A program made the translations under genes and the position numbers. Under the pieces are notes generated by a model. The model saw nothing but the letters and a program-made list of their open reading frames with translations, made no database searches and was not told the DNA's origin. DNA of 64,000 nt from Tolypeutes matacus (Eukaryota > Chordata > Mammalia > Cingulata > Chlamyphoridae). Every line of letters starts with the position of its first letter. The stretch's first letter is position 1. The stretch is taken from contig JAKSZT010037307.1 in NCBI GenBank assembly GCA_026826555.1, forward strand, positions 1,238,171-1,302,170, read 5' to 3'. This document shows positions 11,190-24,060 of the stretch, piece after piece.

Positions 11190-11880
11190 CACTCTCTCTT
11201 CCTTGTGTTCTCGCCACTACCCAAGCTCACCGCCTGCCTCTTCTTAGGGTCACCGGGATACCACTGCCCCAATTTTGCCCTTACCTCCCCACCCCATTTT
11301 CACTGTACTGCTTTACTGGCTCCTTCCATGATCCCAGGGACACGTGTCCTGTCAATGCCCTCACCCCCACCCCCTCTCTCTTCCTCCTCTCTTCATCTGA
11401 CTTCACAGGAGAATTAGCCACTCCAGATCCCTTTATTTCAATGCAGTTCATTCGACTCTCAGTCCCCCAAAGGTCTGCTTTCTGACACCATCACCTCCTG
11501 GAAACTGTTCTCCCAGAATTCCTTGGAGCCATCCCAGCTCTAGACATAGCACCTGCCATTCCCTGGCTCTGACTGGGCCTTGGCACATGGCATCGCTCGA
11601 CCCACGTCCTCAACTTCCTTGGAACCCACAGGTCCTCCTCACCCCGCAAAGGCCTTCTCAGGACCACTTTCTCCAGGAAGAATCCGATTGCCCTCTGCTA
11701 AGGCCTTTCCTGTATTGCCTCCTCCAAGAGATCAAATGTGCCCCTTTTCATATTGACGAAGATGTTTCATTTCTCAGTGCCAAAGATTGCTCCTCATTTA
11801 TTTTTAACCCACACAGAGACTAGCACAGTGCCTGCCAGCTAACAGGAATTCAACATATACTCTTGCTTGAATGACTGATC
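11190..11880 (+). repeat. L2 LINE fragments
   Basis: C/T-rich text with 'ggccttctcaggaccacttt' and, at the end, 'actagcacagtgcctgccag' followed by 'ttgcttgaatgactg' matches the L2 3' end in plus orientation. The middle is weaker and may include unrelated sequence. Confidence 0.5.
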
Positions 11881-13819
11881 AGCCTGTATGTTTACTGAGG
11901 CCATAATGAAATAGATTGGAAAAGAGAACTAGGTAATTTATCTCAGCAAGTCACAAATCTCCAAATTCAGAAACCTGAGTTAATTAGGGTACATTTTGTT
12001 GATATAGGCACATTGGTTTTAGGCATTCATTGAAACATTTTATTGAGTACCTATATAAAAGGTAAACATGAAGACCAGTTTATCTAAAAAACAAAGAAGT
12101 CTGGAAACAGTTTGATTTAACATGTCATTATACTGTTGGGTTGAACTCATTACCTCAGATGATAAATTGCAACATGATGAGTAAGGAAGGAATCAATCAG
12201 GAGGAAATTCTTTAAGACTGGTGCTATTAAAAGTATGCAAGAAAATTCCAGGAAAAATATCAATCCTGTAGCCAGATTTTGTACATAACATACAAGAAAT
12301 TCAGGCAACATCAACTTTTTCTTTTAAATAGAATTTAAGTTAATCAATAATTGTTTTATCATAAGCAAACTCTATAACAGTAATTCCTGTATCAATTTTG
12401 ATGAATGGGATTGACCTTCTACAAAACTTTGGTGAGCCACATTTGCTATCTTCTCTCCTTGTTTTCTACTGCCTAGAGAATCAGACAGCAACTTTTAAGG
12501 AGCCAACCAGTCTGATGACTCAGCTCATAAAACAATGTGTGGCCACAAAGATGATGTTTATCCAGGAGCATCCTGGAGGCTCTTGCTACTGAAGTTGGCA
12601 AGCAGTGGGCAAGTAGCATGCAATGCTCGTTCTCCCAAGAATTTGTGGCAATGGTGCCAAAGCAGCACTTACTTTCCTCTCCCAACCATTGATCTCATCT
12701 GATGTCTGTTCAAGTGGAAAGGCACTCTAATTTCCCAAGATAGGAAGACTTCAGAGAAATGTTTTAGGTTGTAGAACAAAGTACAGGTGATGTCAGTGAT
12801 GTTCCACCTTCTCTTGATCAGGAGGTACCAGCAGCTATAGTTTAGGTCCATATCCAGCCCAGGGACAGCTGGATGGGAGACTCAGGAACCTCTGTTACCC
12901 AAACCATCTCTGCCTGGGCTGGACTCCTCAAGGAGCGGGTTGCTGAGGTAGTAAAACACCTGCAGAGCTAGTTTTCTTCGTGGCAGAGACACACCCCAGC
13001 TAGTCTCACTTCACCACCTTCCCCTTTTACTTCCCCAAAGCAACACCTTTTAGGAAATCTCCTCTCATGGGACAACATTGGAATAAGGGTTAACACAGAG
13101 ATGGCTGGCAAAATTAGGGTTCTTTCGAGTGAAGAGACCTAAAGCAACTAAGGAGATATTATTAGTATTTTGCTTTAGATTTTGTTGCATTTGGATATCT
13201 TTATGATGGGTTGGGGATAGGGAAGAGTGTGAAAGAGAGACAGATTAAGCAGTGCAATATTTCATTATTTTCCCTAAAATGACAAACTTTCACCATCTGT
13301 TCCTATTTCATCAACCCATTCAAAATATTATTAAAATGTGGGTTCCTTGCAGTTAGCCAGGATCTCTCAAAGGAGAAATGGCCAAAGCTTCCCTGGTTTC
13401 AACTTCTGGAGACTGATGTGTTACTTCTGAGTGAACCCCGCCATAAGAAGCCCACCACCCCAGATATGTCAGAGACTCCTCAGCAGGCACATCCAAGAAG
13501 GGACAGCCATCTCCTCTCCTTGGGCAGCAGCAGCCTTGGGCCACAGGCACCATGCTGCCTTCCTACGCCAGAGGGGCTCCTCTGCACACCAGGGAAGGCT
13601 GGTGTGCACCAACAACTTGACTCCCCATGGGAAAGAAAGGCTCCTTCAGGACGTTTGAGGAACAGGGGGAGTTGAAGGATAAGACAGACATCTCACCCAG
13701 GACCCACTCCACAAGCACTACAATCCCACCCCCCCTTTTTCCCCCCAAACAGGAGTAGTCTCTTTTTAGTAGGCATTTCCTGGTACTCAACCATGATCAA
13801 CCACCAAAATAAAGCTGCT
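11881..13819. other. Intergenic DNA without recognised features
   Basis: The first part (to about 12400) is AT-rich and the second is mixed. No coding exon, RNA gene or clear repeat family was recognised. A C-run followed by a T-run and another C-run lies near 13727-13747. Confidence 0.5.
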
Positions 13820-14105
13820 TCATTGACTAGGTGAGGGCCAAGATTCAATGCTGTCATCCCTTCTGTGAAGTCTTTCCTGAGTCCCTCATCCATCTGCCCT
13901 AGGGGGATGTAAGGCCACTCCTTACAGAACCCTCACTGCACAGACACCCATTCTTTTCCTTCTAACACTTTCCTGCACTTCCTTCCTGCCCATCCAAGAC
14001 TGTGAGCAACCTGGGACAGCGACCACACTGTGTTCTTTGCATCTCCAGTGCCTAGCACTCAGTACCTGACACATAGATGGTGCTCAATAAACACTGCTTG
14101 AATGA
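13820..14105 (+). repeat. L2 LINE 3' end
   Basis: A clear L2 ending: 'ctgtgaagtctttcctgag', 'actgtgagcaacctgggac', 'agtgcctagcactcagtacc', 'gtgctcaataaacactg', and a TTGAATGAAT terminus. Confidence 0.75.
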
Positions 14106-14199
14106 ATACATTAGAGAATGTGTGCTTTTTTTTTTTCTTCAGAAATTTATATCTTTGTTCCAAAAGGTTTTTGTTTACTTGTTGTTTATTGTCTGACCA

Positions 14200-14590
14200 G
14201 GAAACTGAGAGGAGATAGAATCAAAACGGATCTTCTGCGGAAGGACAAGTAGATGAAAATTTGGTATTCCTTAGTTCTCCTTTCCCTTTGGGGGAAATAA
14301 CCGTGCCCTTGAATTTCTGCACTAAGCCACCAAGGAGGAATTGAAATTAAAAACCTTGGAGAGTAATTAGCAACAAAATGTTCTAATGTCAAGAAGTGAA
14401 TTTTATAGGACCATATTTGTAATATTAATTGGGCCTCTGTGTAGCCAAATGGTGAAATTATTGCTCCAATACAAATAGGCCCAAAAGAAAAAAAACAGCC
14501 CAAAATAGCACAGATATTGCAAATCAGGACAAAGGTAATCTCTCTACACATAAAAGGCAACGATTTACGATGCTTTCACCAATTCACTTG
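14200..14590. other. Unique AT-rich block, possible noncoding element
   Basis: About 390 bases between two L2 fragments carry no repeat signature that I recognise and show little decay into simple sequence. The longest open frame is on the minus strand (124 codons) and resembles no known protein. It may be a conserved noncoding element or an unrecognised repeat; sequence alone does not decide. Confidence 0.25.
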
Positions 14591-14734
14591 AGTTAGGTGC
14601 AAAACAAAGCCTGTTTGCTTGGTGTAGCCCCACATACCTCATCTCTAAGTTGCTGTGGGGCTGAAGCTAGGAAGGGAACTGAGGCTTTGTTCCTACCACT
14701 TCCTTGTTCTTCTCGCCTTGAAGTGTGAGAAATT

Positions 14735-15300
14735 TAATTTAGTCATTCACCAAATATGTATTGAGTACCATTATGGACTAGGCCCAGGGCACAAAATGTT
14801 CACAGTCTCTTCCATCACAGGACTTACCATCTAGTTGGGTGACAGAGACATCAAACCAATTCTCACATGAGAGAACCTATAATTAAAGACATGAGTTCTA
14901 GCAAAGAAGAGTACAGTGTGCAAAGGGAGCATCGTCCAGGGAGCCTGACCTACTTTGGCAAGTCAGGGAAGGCTTCCTGGAGGAAATGATAGTTAATGGA
15001 GTCCTGATGATACAGATGAGTCAGCCAAGTAAAGAAGGAGAATAAGTGTTACAGGCAGAGGAGCAGCACCAGGTGAGGTGGGCCTGGTGGAGAAGGAGCT
15101 TGATGTAGCTGAGGAATGGAAAGGCCAGGGTGACCTGGATGTGATGAGTGAACAATCAAGTAAGTGGAGAGTGAAGAGAGTATGGCTGAAATGGGAGACA
15201 GGCCAGGTCCTAGGGCCTTGGTGGGTCCCATGACATTGGGGCACCAGCCATGGCCAGGCCTTGGGTCAAAAGCAGAGAAAAGAACCATGAGTAAGACCAG
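14735..15300 (-). repeat. L2 LINE, long fragment
   Basis: The reverse complement of the L2 3' region is well preserved in order: 'cattcaccaaatatgtattg', 'aagtcagggaaggcttcctg', 'gttacaggcagaggagcagc' and 'caggtcctagggccttgg'. Confidence 0.65.
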
Positions 15301-16234
15301 GTCCTAAGGCCAGGTCCCTCAAGGAGACCCTGGAATAGCTTAGGCCCATCTACCTGGGGGCTGTGCTCAGTGGCATCACTGCTCATTCACCAATTCTCTG
15401 AGCACCCAACCCAGACTGGGCAGAAGCATCCAGGACCACTCCTCACTCAAGACCACTTGAGAAGGAAGAGGAGGCTTCCTTCTCCTCTTTGAGCCAATCC
15501 CTCCTTGATTCTCAAGACAGCACACTTGCACATAAGCTAAAGCCCTCATCTCCCAGACCGAGGGAGGAAGAGCAGCATACCTCCTTCCGGAGCCCGCTTT
15601 CTGGGGTCTGTGAGGGGTTCTGGGACTCACTGCTTCAACTGCAATCTCAACACCTCCGGGCTATATATGGCCACTCACAGCCCTGCCCATGTTAAGGGTC
15701 TGGGCAGAGGACATCACCAAGCATGCCAAGAAGCAATTGGCCTTGAATCGCATGGAGAACAACTGCTAGTCCCTTTCTTGAGGAGTATTTGGAACAGGGT
15801 GAGAAAGAAAAAATCTTTAAGGAAGAAATCTCTGATAAGAGTACACCTAGCTAGGACACGTGCTCAGAACATGTGGGGTCCCCAAACTGAGGAGCAGCAG
15901 TCCCACTATTCATTCTGTTGCCAGTGAGGAACAGCGGCTCTAAGAAATGAGGACTATTCTGGTCTCCAGTTAGCACTGAACCCTCAATGCTGGATCTGCA
16001 TTGATAATATGCAATCATGAATTATGGAGCAATCAGCGATGTAAGCCCAGCCCAAAAAACCTGCCATGCTGGGAGCCATGACAATTTTGCATGAGGACTC
16101 ATCACAGGGTAGATCCTGACAAAAACACACCCAAACTCAGCCTGCCCCATCCCCCACTCCAGCCTGTCCCTCAAGCCCACTGCCAACCATGAGCTTTTCC
16201 AAGTTTCAAGTGTCCTAGCAACAGGGAATGGAGC
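15301..16234. other. Intergenic DNA, no recognised feature
   Basis: Mixed-composition sequence. The open frames here are short, overlap on both strands and match no family that I recognise. Confidence 0.4.
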
Positions 16235-16460
16235 TTGAAGACTCTAGAGTCAGGAGTGGGTTCACATCCAGCTCCAGACATTTCCCAGCTGGTTGCTCCT
16301 GGGCAAGTCACTAAACCTCTCCAAGCCTAGTTTTCTCCTCTGTTAAGTGGGAATAACAGCAGCATTTATTTCAGCCATGCAGTGAGGATGATACCTGCAA
16401 GGCTCTCAGCATAGGGCCTGCGGGCCTGGCACGTGGCAAATGTTCACTGAACACTGGTCA
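16235..16460 (+). repeat. MIR SINE
   Basis: A textbook MIR order: 'gactctagagtcaggagtgg', 'ctgggcaagtcactaaacct', 'ttctcctctgttaagtggga', and a 'ggcacgtggcaaatgttcac' end. Confidence 0.75.
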
Positions 16461-17929
16461 AGCCTTGAGGTTTTAGAGCCTCTCTCCCTTCCCGATTGGC
16501 CCCCATCGCTTCCCAGAAGTACTGACCCTCCTTGCGTTTGAGGGAACCTGCTTCTCCTCTGAGCCAGCCTCTGGGAGCTGGCCTGGGGCACACACATTAT
16601 TGCACCACACTGCTCCCACGTCACCCTCTCGCCAGCCAGCACTTAGCTCAGAACCAGCCCCTTCTCTCTATTCAACACCAAAAGCTATCTTTTCCCCCCC
16701 TGAGTGATTTCCATGATGCAGTGCCCCCGGGCAGTGCGTAGCCCACTGGTTCTTCTCCATGACCACCACATCTCCTGCTCACAGCGACTCCCTAGAGCCA
16801 CGGACAGGGGCCTCAGCTGCTGAGGCCTAGATCTGTTTCTTTTTGTCCTGGTGTAAAGGTCTCCCCATTATTGTACTGTGTCTTGTCACACAGATTCTGT
16901 TTCGTGGATTAGTCACAGCCTTGCTATCAAATTAAATATTCCTCCCTGGTTATTTTTAGAGAAATCTTTAACTCTGTGTGGTGCAGTGATGTGTGTGCAC
17001 CCACAGCTCTGGGACCCAGGCATTACCAGGTGGGCTCCGAATTGTGTGAGGGCTCAAATTCCTCTAGAAAGCAGCAGGCAGCTGGCCCTGGGCCTCAGAG
17101 CAGTGGATACCCTGCCCGGCCCAGAATAACTAATCCCCCAGGTCTTAGATGATCCCATCATCCATCTCAGGCCAGTAAAAGCCCAAAGGAGGCTCTTAGC
17201 ACATCTGTGAATTAAGCAAACATACCTGTGCTCAGGAAAGAGCCTGTCACTCCTCCTGACCGAGGCCTGAGGCCATGACATTGGTTTTACCTCTGTCTGC
17301 TCCAGTGGGGCCTGCATCTTTGCAGATGGGCATGGATGGAGGAATGAGACCCTCACAACAGAATTTCAGACCTAGCTGGGGTGGGTGTGCGTGGGAGAGT
17401 GGCTAAGAGGGAGCCCTCTTCACCCACTCGCAGGCATCTGGAGGAAAGAATCTGTGCAGACCTTGGCCTTTAGGAACTCACGGTGGAGCTGGAGCAACAA
17501 GACCCACAGCAAATAACAAGACAACAAATTCAAAGCAGGACTCAGGACCTCTCCCTGGGCCACGCACTGGGGGGGGTGCAGACGTCTCACCTTTGGCACT
17601 CCCCTCCATGGGAGGGTCTCCATTGGCTGTGATACCCGGGGCCTCCCTCGCCCAGAGTAAGCGAGACTGAGGGGGAAAGGGGAGGTAGACCTAATTGTGG
17701 GGTGCGTTTGCAGGCCCATCTGGCCTCACCTTAAGCTGCTTCCTTCCCTCAGCCTTCATCGGTGAAGAGGGTGATACCTTGTCCTGTGTTTAGTTTTTTA
17801 ACTTGTTCAAACACTGGATGGGGAAAGGGGGTCTACTTACCAGGGACCCTCTCTGAGAGTCCCTGCAGGCTATAAACACTATGGATGTTCAGAATCAGGA
17901 GAGGTCATATGAAAGGCTTGGCTGAGGAG
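16461..17929. other. Intergenic DNA, no recognised feature
   Basis: Unique-looking sequence of moderate GC content without recognisable exon or repeat. Short open frames on both strands are treated as chance. Confidence 0.4.
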
Positions 17930-18420
17930 GCAAGGTCTCGGAGGAAGAGCAAGGTTGGACATGGCTTAGAAGTGAGGGGGGCCCAGAGGGAGCGGAGACA
18001 AGGCAGTGTATCCAGAGTCTGAGATTTCCTTGGAGATGAGAGGTACATGAAGGCAGACAGCAAAGGCTGAGCAGCCAGCGGACACTAGACCAATCTGTTG
18101 TTTAAGACATGTTTCTTGAAGGCTCTGCCAGGGCAGGTGAAGTGGCCAGGGGCAGAGGCGATGATGGCTTGGAGGAGTCGACGGGGCAGACCGAAAGCTG
18201 GCAGGATTCAGGCATGGCACTGAAACTGGGCAGCAGGGACCACATGGGGAGGCCTTCAGGAGGAAGAGTGTGACTGCAGACAGGCTGGCAAGGGGCCTGG
18301 GGGTGGGGGAACAGTCCAAGAGGGCACAAAAGCTTGACCTCAAATTGCTCTAGCAGATGAGGATGGACCAGGCAGGGCCTGGTGAGCCATTCAGGGGGTC
18401 CCCCTGGGAAACGCACAAGT
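17930..18420 (-). repeat. Probable L2 LINE fragment
   Basis: The segments 'ggaggcaaggtctcggagga', 'caggggcagaggcgatgatg' and 'gaccaggcagggcctggtga' follow the reverse complement of the L2 3' region. It is strongly diverged and the edges are uncertain. Confidence 0.4.
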
Positions 18421-18704
18421 GAGGATCACCCAATGGGAGATGGCCCCTCCCTTGAGAGAAATAAAGGCAGTGAATGAACAGTCAGTTAAACGGGCATCTT
18501 TTCTAGCCACCAAAGAAAAGCAGATTGAAGCTACAACAAGACCCCTTCTTTGACCCATCAAATAAATAAATAAATTTAAAATGACAGTGTGCAGGCAGTT
18601 AGGAGTATGAGGGCAGGCTGCCCCATGTAGTGTTCCCAAGTGGGATGGGTCTAGCTGAGCCTGCCACCAGCAATATGGCAAGTGGACATCAAGAACCCCG
18701 AAAA

Positions 18705-19060
18705 TATTAGTTCTCTGATAATGGATCTAGGGAAAGCTCCACTCACATAGATGTTCAATGCAACACTGTCAACAAGTATTGACGACTACCCAGATGACAC
18801 CCGTAGGGGATGAATTGATTGAAAGTGGGGTATTGTTCCATGCAAATGTATGCATCTAATAACAACCACGAAAGCCACATATCAACACAGAGAATGTCAA
18901 TTATGTAACATTCAGCGAAAAACAATCATCATGTCCAACCTCTGTTTATCACATGGTTATAATTACACAAGAACAAATGCATGTAGAAATAAACCAGAGT
19001 AAAATATACCAAGAAGTGAACATTTCCTTCTTGTGTGCATTTTCCCAATGACTGCAGGTT
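18705..19060 (+). repeat. Probable old L1 3'-end fragment
   Basis: AT-rich text including 'gaatgtcaattatgtaacat', 'tcacatggttataattacac' and 'atgcatgtagaaataaacca' resembles the 3' UTR segment of old mammalian L1 copies. No A tail or duplication is visible. Confidence 0.4.
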
Positions 19061-19499
19061 GCTACCTGTATAAAGCAAGTTCCTCAGGAGAACAGCACAT
19101 GAGCAGGGTGCAGAGCTGGGCAGCACCCCTGCACTCTGGAGTCCACCGTCCCCCTGAGCTGGCCTTACCCCTGCTTGGAGCTCATTCCCCTGGCGATGAG
19201 CAGGATTTCTCAGAGCACAGCTCTCGAGATAGAGAGATGGGAACAGCATTAGGCATGGATTCCCGTGCCCCCTTCATCCTCTCCTCCCTCCCCAGCCTGG
19301 CTCATCTACTCATCCACGCCAGCCAGCCCAAGCCCCAACTTCCAGGGCAGAGGGCCCATTCTCCTCTCTCCCCGTGGCCACTCAGAGCAGAACCCCAGAG
19401 CGCCTCAAGGCTGCTCGTGGGTGCTTAAAGAAAGGCCGCCGCTGCCCATCACGGTGCCTCCATTTCCACATCTGCAGCCCCATCCTCTCCAGGTGGGCT

Positions 19500-20340
19500 T
19501 CCAGCCCTATCACTCCACTGAAATGCCTGTGTTGAAGCCACCGAGGACACGGTCACAAGCCTGGTGGTCACTTCTCTGTCCTTGTCCTACCTGTCCTGCT
19601 TAGCAGCAGCCAGCACAGTGACCAAAACTTTTTTAGAACACTTGCCTCAAGGCACTTCTGAGAAACTACTCGTGCTGGGTTTTCCTCCTACCTGGCTGCT
19701 CCCTCTCAGTCTCCTTTCCTGGCTCCTTCATGTCTCTTCAGCCTCTGTCCCCAGACTGAGTCCCCATTTTCATCCCTCTCCATAGTCTTTCCTCTTTGGC
19801 CTAGGCCTGTGGCTTTGGGCCCTTCTAAATCATGATGTCTCCCAAAGCTGTGCCTCAAGCCCTGGGGTTCCTGCTGCCTCCCTGACTCCTTAGATATCTA
19901 ATAGTATCTTGAGCTGAAAGTGACCAAAGCACCCCACTCGCTAGTGTCCTCCTCTCAAGAGACAGAATCTCAACAGTCCAAGACGACCCTCTAGCAGTCA
20001 TCCTTGGTTCCCTCTTCCTTCCCCTACATCCATTCCACAGTGAGTTCTGTGACTCCACCTCCAAACACATCCTAAATCTCCCATCACTCCCTCTCTCACT
20101 TGGAAATCTGCAGCCTCCTTGTTGGTCTCCCTGTTTGTACTTTTGCCCCCTACAATTCTTCCCAGGAAGCCAGAGGAATTTTTTTAACGGTAAATCAGGA
20201 CGACAGGGTAAATTCCTCCAGTCAAAATCCTCTGATGGCCTCCCAAGAAATAAAGCCCAGCTACTTACTCTGCCTTACTCTGCTCTCACCACTGCTTTCT
20301 ACATTGTGTTAGAAGCCCCAATCCGTGCAACAAGGCAAGT
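19500..20340 (+). repeat. L2 LINE fragments
   Basis: The text includes 'agcctccttgttggtctccc', 'cgacagggtaaattcctcca', 'tctgatggcctcccaagaaa' and 'taaagcccagctacttactc', in L2 order and plus orientation. The part from 19500 to 20080 is weaker. Confidence 0.45.
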
Positions 20341-20399
20341 AAAATACAGCGATAAAGATCAGAAAGGAAGAAGTAAAGCTGCCTTTGCTCACAGATAAA

Positions 20400-21962
20400 A
20401 TTTTATGTATGTAGAAAACCACTAGAGCAAATAAGTAAACTTAGCAATGGCACAGAATACAAGAACAATACATAAAAATGAATTCTATTTCCATAAACTA
20501 GTAATAAATATCGGAAAAATTTTTTTAAATCAATTCCATTTCCAATAGCCTCCAATATTTAAAAAATACTAGGGATAAATGTAATGCAAGATGAACAAGG
20601 CTATAAAATATTGCTGAAATTAAAGACCTACATAAATAGAAAGTTATCCCATGTTCATGGTTTGAAGGTAATCAAGACAGTATGGGGAAGCAGATGTGGC
20701 TCAAGCGATTGGGCTTCCGCCTACCACATGGGAGGTCCCAGGTTCCGTGCCCCAGGCCTCCTGGAGAACACAGCTGGCACGGTGGGCAAGCACGGTGAGG
20801 TGACGCAACAAGATGACACAACAAAAGAAACGCAAAGAGGAAAAACAATGAGAGACACAACAAACCAGGTAGCTAAGGTGGCTCAGGTGATTGAGTGCCT
20901 CTCTTCCACGTGGGAGGTCCGGACTCAGTTCCCAGTGCTACCTAAAGGGAAGACAAGCAGACACGGAAGAACACACAGAGAGCAGACAGCGAGTGCAAAA
21001 ACAATGAGGGGGCAGGAATAAATAAATAAATATTAAAAAAGAAAAAGAAAAGGAAATGAGTAGGCAAGCCACAATGTAGGAGAAAATATTTGCAATACAT
21101 ATCTATGACAATAGATGGGTATCCAGAATATGTAAAGAACTCTCACTACTCAATAATAAAAAGACAAACAACCCAGTTTTAAAAATGGACTGAAAACTTG
21201 AACAGAAAAACGAATGGCCAATAATCACATGAAAAAGTCGCTAACATCATCAGTCATCAGGGAACTGCAAACTAAACTGAGATATCACTACACACCCATT
21301 GGAATGAATGGCTAATATAAAACAGACTTGACTACACCAAATTTTGGTGGGGATGTAGAGCAACCAGAAATGTCACAAATTCTTGGTGGGATTGTAAAAT
21401 GGTACAACTACTTTAGAAAGATGGCAATTTCTTTAAAAGTGAAACACACACAATTTATGTCCCAGCAATTTCACTTCTAGGTATTTACTAGTCATTTTGC
21501 CTCTAGGAATTTATCCCCCCACAAAAAATGAAAGCACATTCCACACAAAGACTTGTACATGAGTGTTCAGAGCAGTAAATTCATAACAGCCCAAAACTGG
21601 GAACAGCCCAATAACAACCAAATTGTATATTCACACAAAGGAATACTATTTAGCACTGAGAAAAAGAACAATAAAAAGGAAAGAACCACGAACACTCCAC
21701 AACAACATGACGAACCTCAAAAAGAAATGAAAGAAGCCAGCTCAAAAAGCTACATACTGTACAATTTCATTTGTATGAACATCTAGAATAGGCAATCTTA
21801 TCTACAGTGGTTGCTGAGGGTGGGGGGTGATTGGGAAGGAGCATGAGGGAACTGACTTATATCCTGATGGAGCTCCTGGTTACGTAGGACACCCATTAGT
21901 TAAAAATTATCTAACTGTACTTAAGATGTCACTTTATGTAAATTATATCTCAAAAAACAAAT
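20400..21962 (+). mobile_element. L1 LINE, ORF2 end and 3' UTR, split by a SINE
   Basis: The part before 20690 and the part after 21050 read as one L1 3' segment. They include L1 ORF2 C-terminal themes ('tgaacagaaaaacgaatggc', 'agatatcactacacacccat', 'cacttctaggtatttac') and then a 3' UTR-like 'gctgagggtggggggtgatt' stretch. Frames are broken by stops, so it is dead. The end near 21962 has a decayed A-rich tail. It was 5'-truncated, like most L1 copies. Confidence 0.8.
20690..21050 (+). repeat. Dimeric older DAS-type SINE
   Basis: Two tRNA-related units lie head to tail. The first starts GGGGAAGCAGATGTGGCTCA at about 20693 and is followed by an A-rich linker with ACACAACAAA. The second starts GTAGCTAAGGTGGCTCAGGT near 20870 and ends in (AATA)n. 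It resembles the armadillo dimeric DAS subfamily as I know it, is older and more diverged than the monomers in this window, and interrupts an L1. Confidence 0.75.
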
Positions 21963-22422
21963 TTTGGAAGCTACTTGCTTGACCATAACAGTGGCCAATG
22001 GACAAACCCGTGGGCTGTTCCTGGAACACGTCACAGACTCAGACTTCTGAATGCTGTCCCCCATGGGAACCAGGGCAAGGGTGTTCCCCTTAGCTTCCAT
22101 AGCGCCCCTTTTGGATGTGGTCTGCTCTGGGATTGAAGAAATCAGGCCTGAGAGCACATAGCATACAGATGATCTGACTCGTTCATCAGGTCCAAGCCAA
22201 GTCTTGACCGCTGGGCTCAGAAATCCAGCTCTGGGGAGCAGGAGGGGAGTAATCTGTCACCCAAGGTGATGCCCCCCCCGGAAGGGCTGAAAGCTGGACC
22301 GAGACTGCAAAGGAAGAAGGAAGGAGCAGGGCACTGCGGGAGCACCTTCCTTGGGCCTGAAATCAGGTGGTGCCCTCAGGGCTTGAGCGGAGTCTGGGAG
22401 GTGGCCCTTACCCTTATCGGTC
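21963..22422. other. Intergenic DNA, no recognised feature
   Basis: Unique-looking sequence between an L1 tail and a SINE. No exon or repeat was recognised. Confidence 0.4.
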
Positions 22423-22433
22423 ACTTTCTCATT

Positions 22434-22436
<3 letters not shown>

Positions 22437-22467
<31 letters not shown>

Positions 22468-22546
22468 AGGAGGTACCGGGGATCGAACCCCAGTCTCTCC
22501 ATATGGTAGACGGACGCCGAACCTTTTGAGCCACATCTGTTTCCCT
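22437..22546 (-). repeat. Short DAS-type SINE (tRNA head plus A tail)
   Basis: In reverse orientation a GGGAAACAGATGTGGCTCAA head and a perfect GGTTCGATCCCC B box lead straight into CTCCTGGT and a long A run. The (AATA)n tail module of the longer elements is missing. ACTTTCTCATTCCT (14 bp) is duplicated at 22423-22436 and 22547-22560, proving a retroposition event. Confidence 0.9.
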
Positions 22547-22954
22547 ACTTTCTCATTCCTGACAGTGTGTCCTAGGGGCAGTGGGTAGGGGCTGACCTTC
22601 CAACAGGCTAGGCCAAAGGAGCGATTCAAAGTTAGGGGTGCACGTGTGGCCTTTGGAAAAGACTCTCTCTCCCACTCCCTCCACCCCCACCTACTGTCTC
22701 CTTCCTCCAGGCTAGCTGCTCCCTGAACCCTGCACCTTTGCTGTAACTCCTTCTGGGTAAGCAGTTCCGTCTGGGCAAGCGCCCTCAGGACCTGGGCTAT
22801 AGAGGTCTTGGCAGGGCAGAGGGGCTGCCTAGCCTTCTCTGTCAGGTTGGTTGCTGCTGCCCCTCCCACCCTGTAGAGCTGATCCAGGGCCCTCCAGCCC
22901 CTCCGGCCTGGGGTTAATCAACTTGCAGAGCAGCAGACTCTGTGGTGGGGCTGT

Positions 22955-23110
22955 TATGTTCTCACATTGAATCCTCATCCCCAAAATAATCCTGTGAGGA
23001 TCATTGTGGCCATTTTACAGACAGGGAAACTGAGGTGCCAGGAAGAGGAAGAGACCTGTCCAAGATCACACACAGCAGCCAGCTCCAGAGTCCAGTCATT
23101 TCCTGACCCC
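22955..23110 (-). repeat. MIR SINE
   Basis: Reverse MIR order with 'gaatcctcatccccaaaata', 'ccattttacagacagggaaa', 'gacctgtccaagatcacaca' and 'ccagagtccagtcatttcct'. Confidence 0.7.
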
Positions 23111-23729
23111 AACACCTTCTCTATCCCTTGGCCACCTGGGGCCCTCAGACTCAGCTGAGCGGTGGCATTGCCCAAGCAGCCTGCAGTAAGCACAGGCACC
23201 ATCCAGACTGAGGCCATGGAGGTTCTGATGGGGTCCTGGGAACAGGGAAAGCTGGGGTCAAGAGACCAGCACAGGCTATGGAGTCTAAGCCAACTTGGCT
23301 CACCAGGGGAACTCAGCTGTGAAATGGGGTAAGGACAACTGCTTCATAGGACTGCTGCCAGGGTTACCTGAGCCAAAGTTTCCAGCATACATCTGCCAAT
23401 AATGTGAGTTTTCCCTCCTCCTTTCCATTGGATAGGAAGTCCCAGGTTGAGGGCAACCCACAGGGCTGGCGGCATGAGAACTGGACAGCACACCTGGGGC
23501 TTGTTCAGGAGGGCCCCATGGTGGCCTTGTCTAGGAGAAGACTCTAATCAAGGGAGGGCATGAGCCAGGGGCTGACGATGACTAGGGTGAGAGTCACCCT
23601 GGGCTGTCCCTGAGCATCCAGTCATAACCCTAGTTGTCCTCAGAGAGGGGCACTTACCCCTGAGGCCACACCACTTGAGTCTGGAGAGATTATCAGATGA
23701 GTTCCTCCATTCCTGCTTCCTCATTTCCA

Positions 23730-24060
23730 ACCCCCAGTGAAGCTGCCCCCAAATCCTCTTCTAGCTCATAACCTCCCTTCAGCCCAAGGGTCTCCAATGG
23801 CTCCAGATTGCCTCAAGAGCAGTGTCCATACTCAGCCCGGCATTGGTTATCCTGCCCTGCGCTGGGCAGCTAAGGTTTCAGAAGCCCTGTCCTCTGCCCA
23901 TCTGCCCCTCCCCAAATGCACCCCCTACGCCCAGATGTAACAAGACCATTTCCAGGGCTACACAGTGTGCCACACTGTGTCCTCTCTGCTATAACCTTCT
24001 AGAAGTCTCATCTTCCTTCCAAACCCACCTTGAGTCTCAAGGCTTGACGAAGCTCCTGTT
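23730..24060 (+). repeat. Probable L2 LINE fragment
   Basis: The text contains 'ggtctccaatggctccagat', 'gcctcaagagcagtgtccat' and 'ctcaaggcttgacgaagctc', in L2-like order. It is diverged and the call is tentative. Confidence 0.4.
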
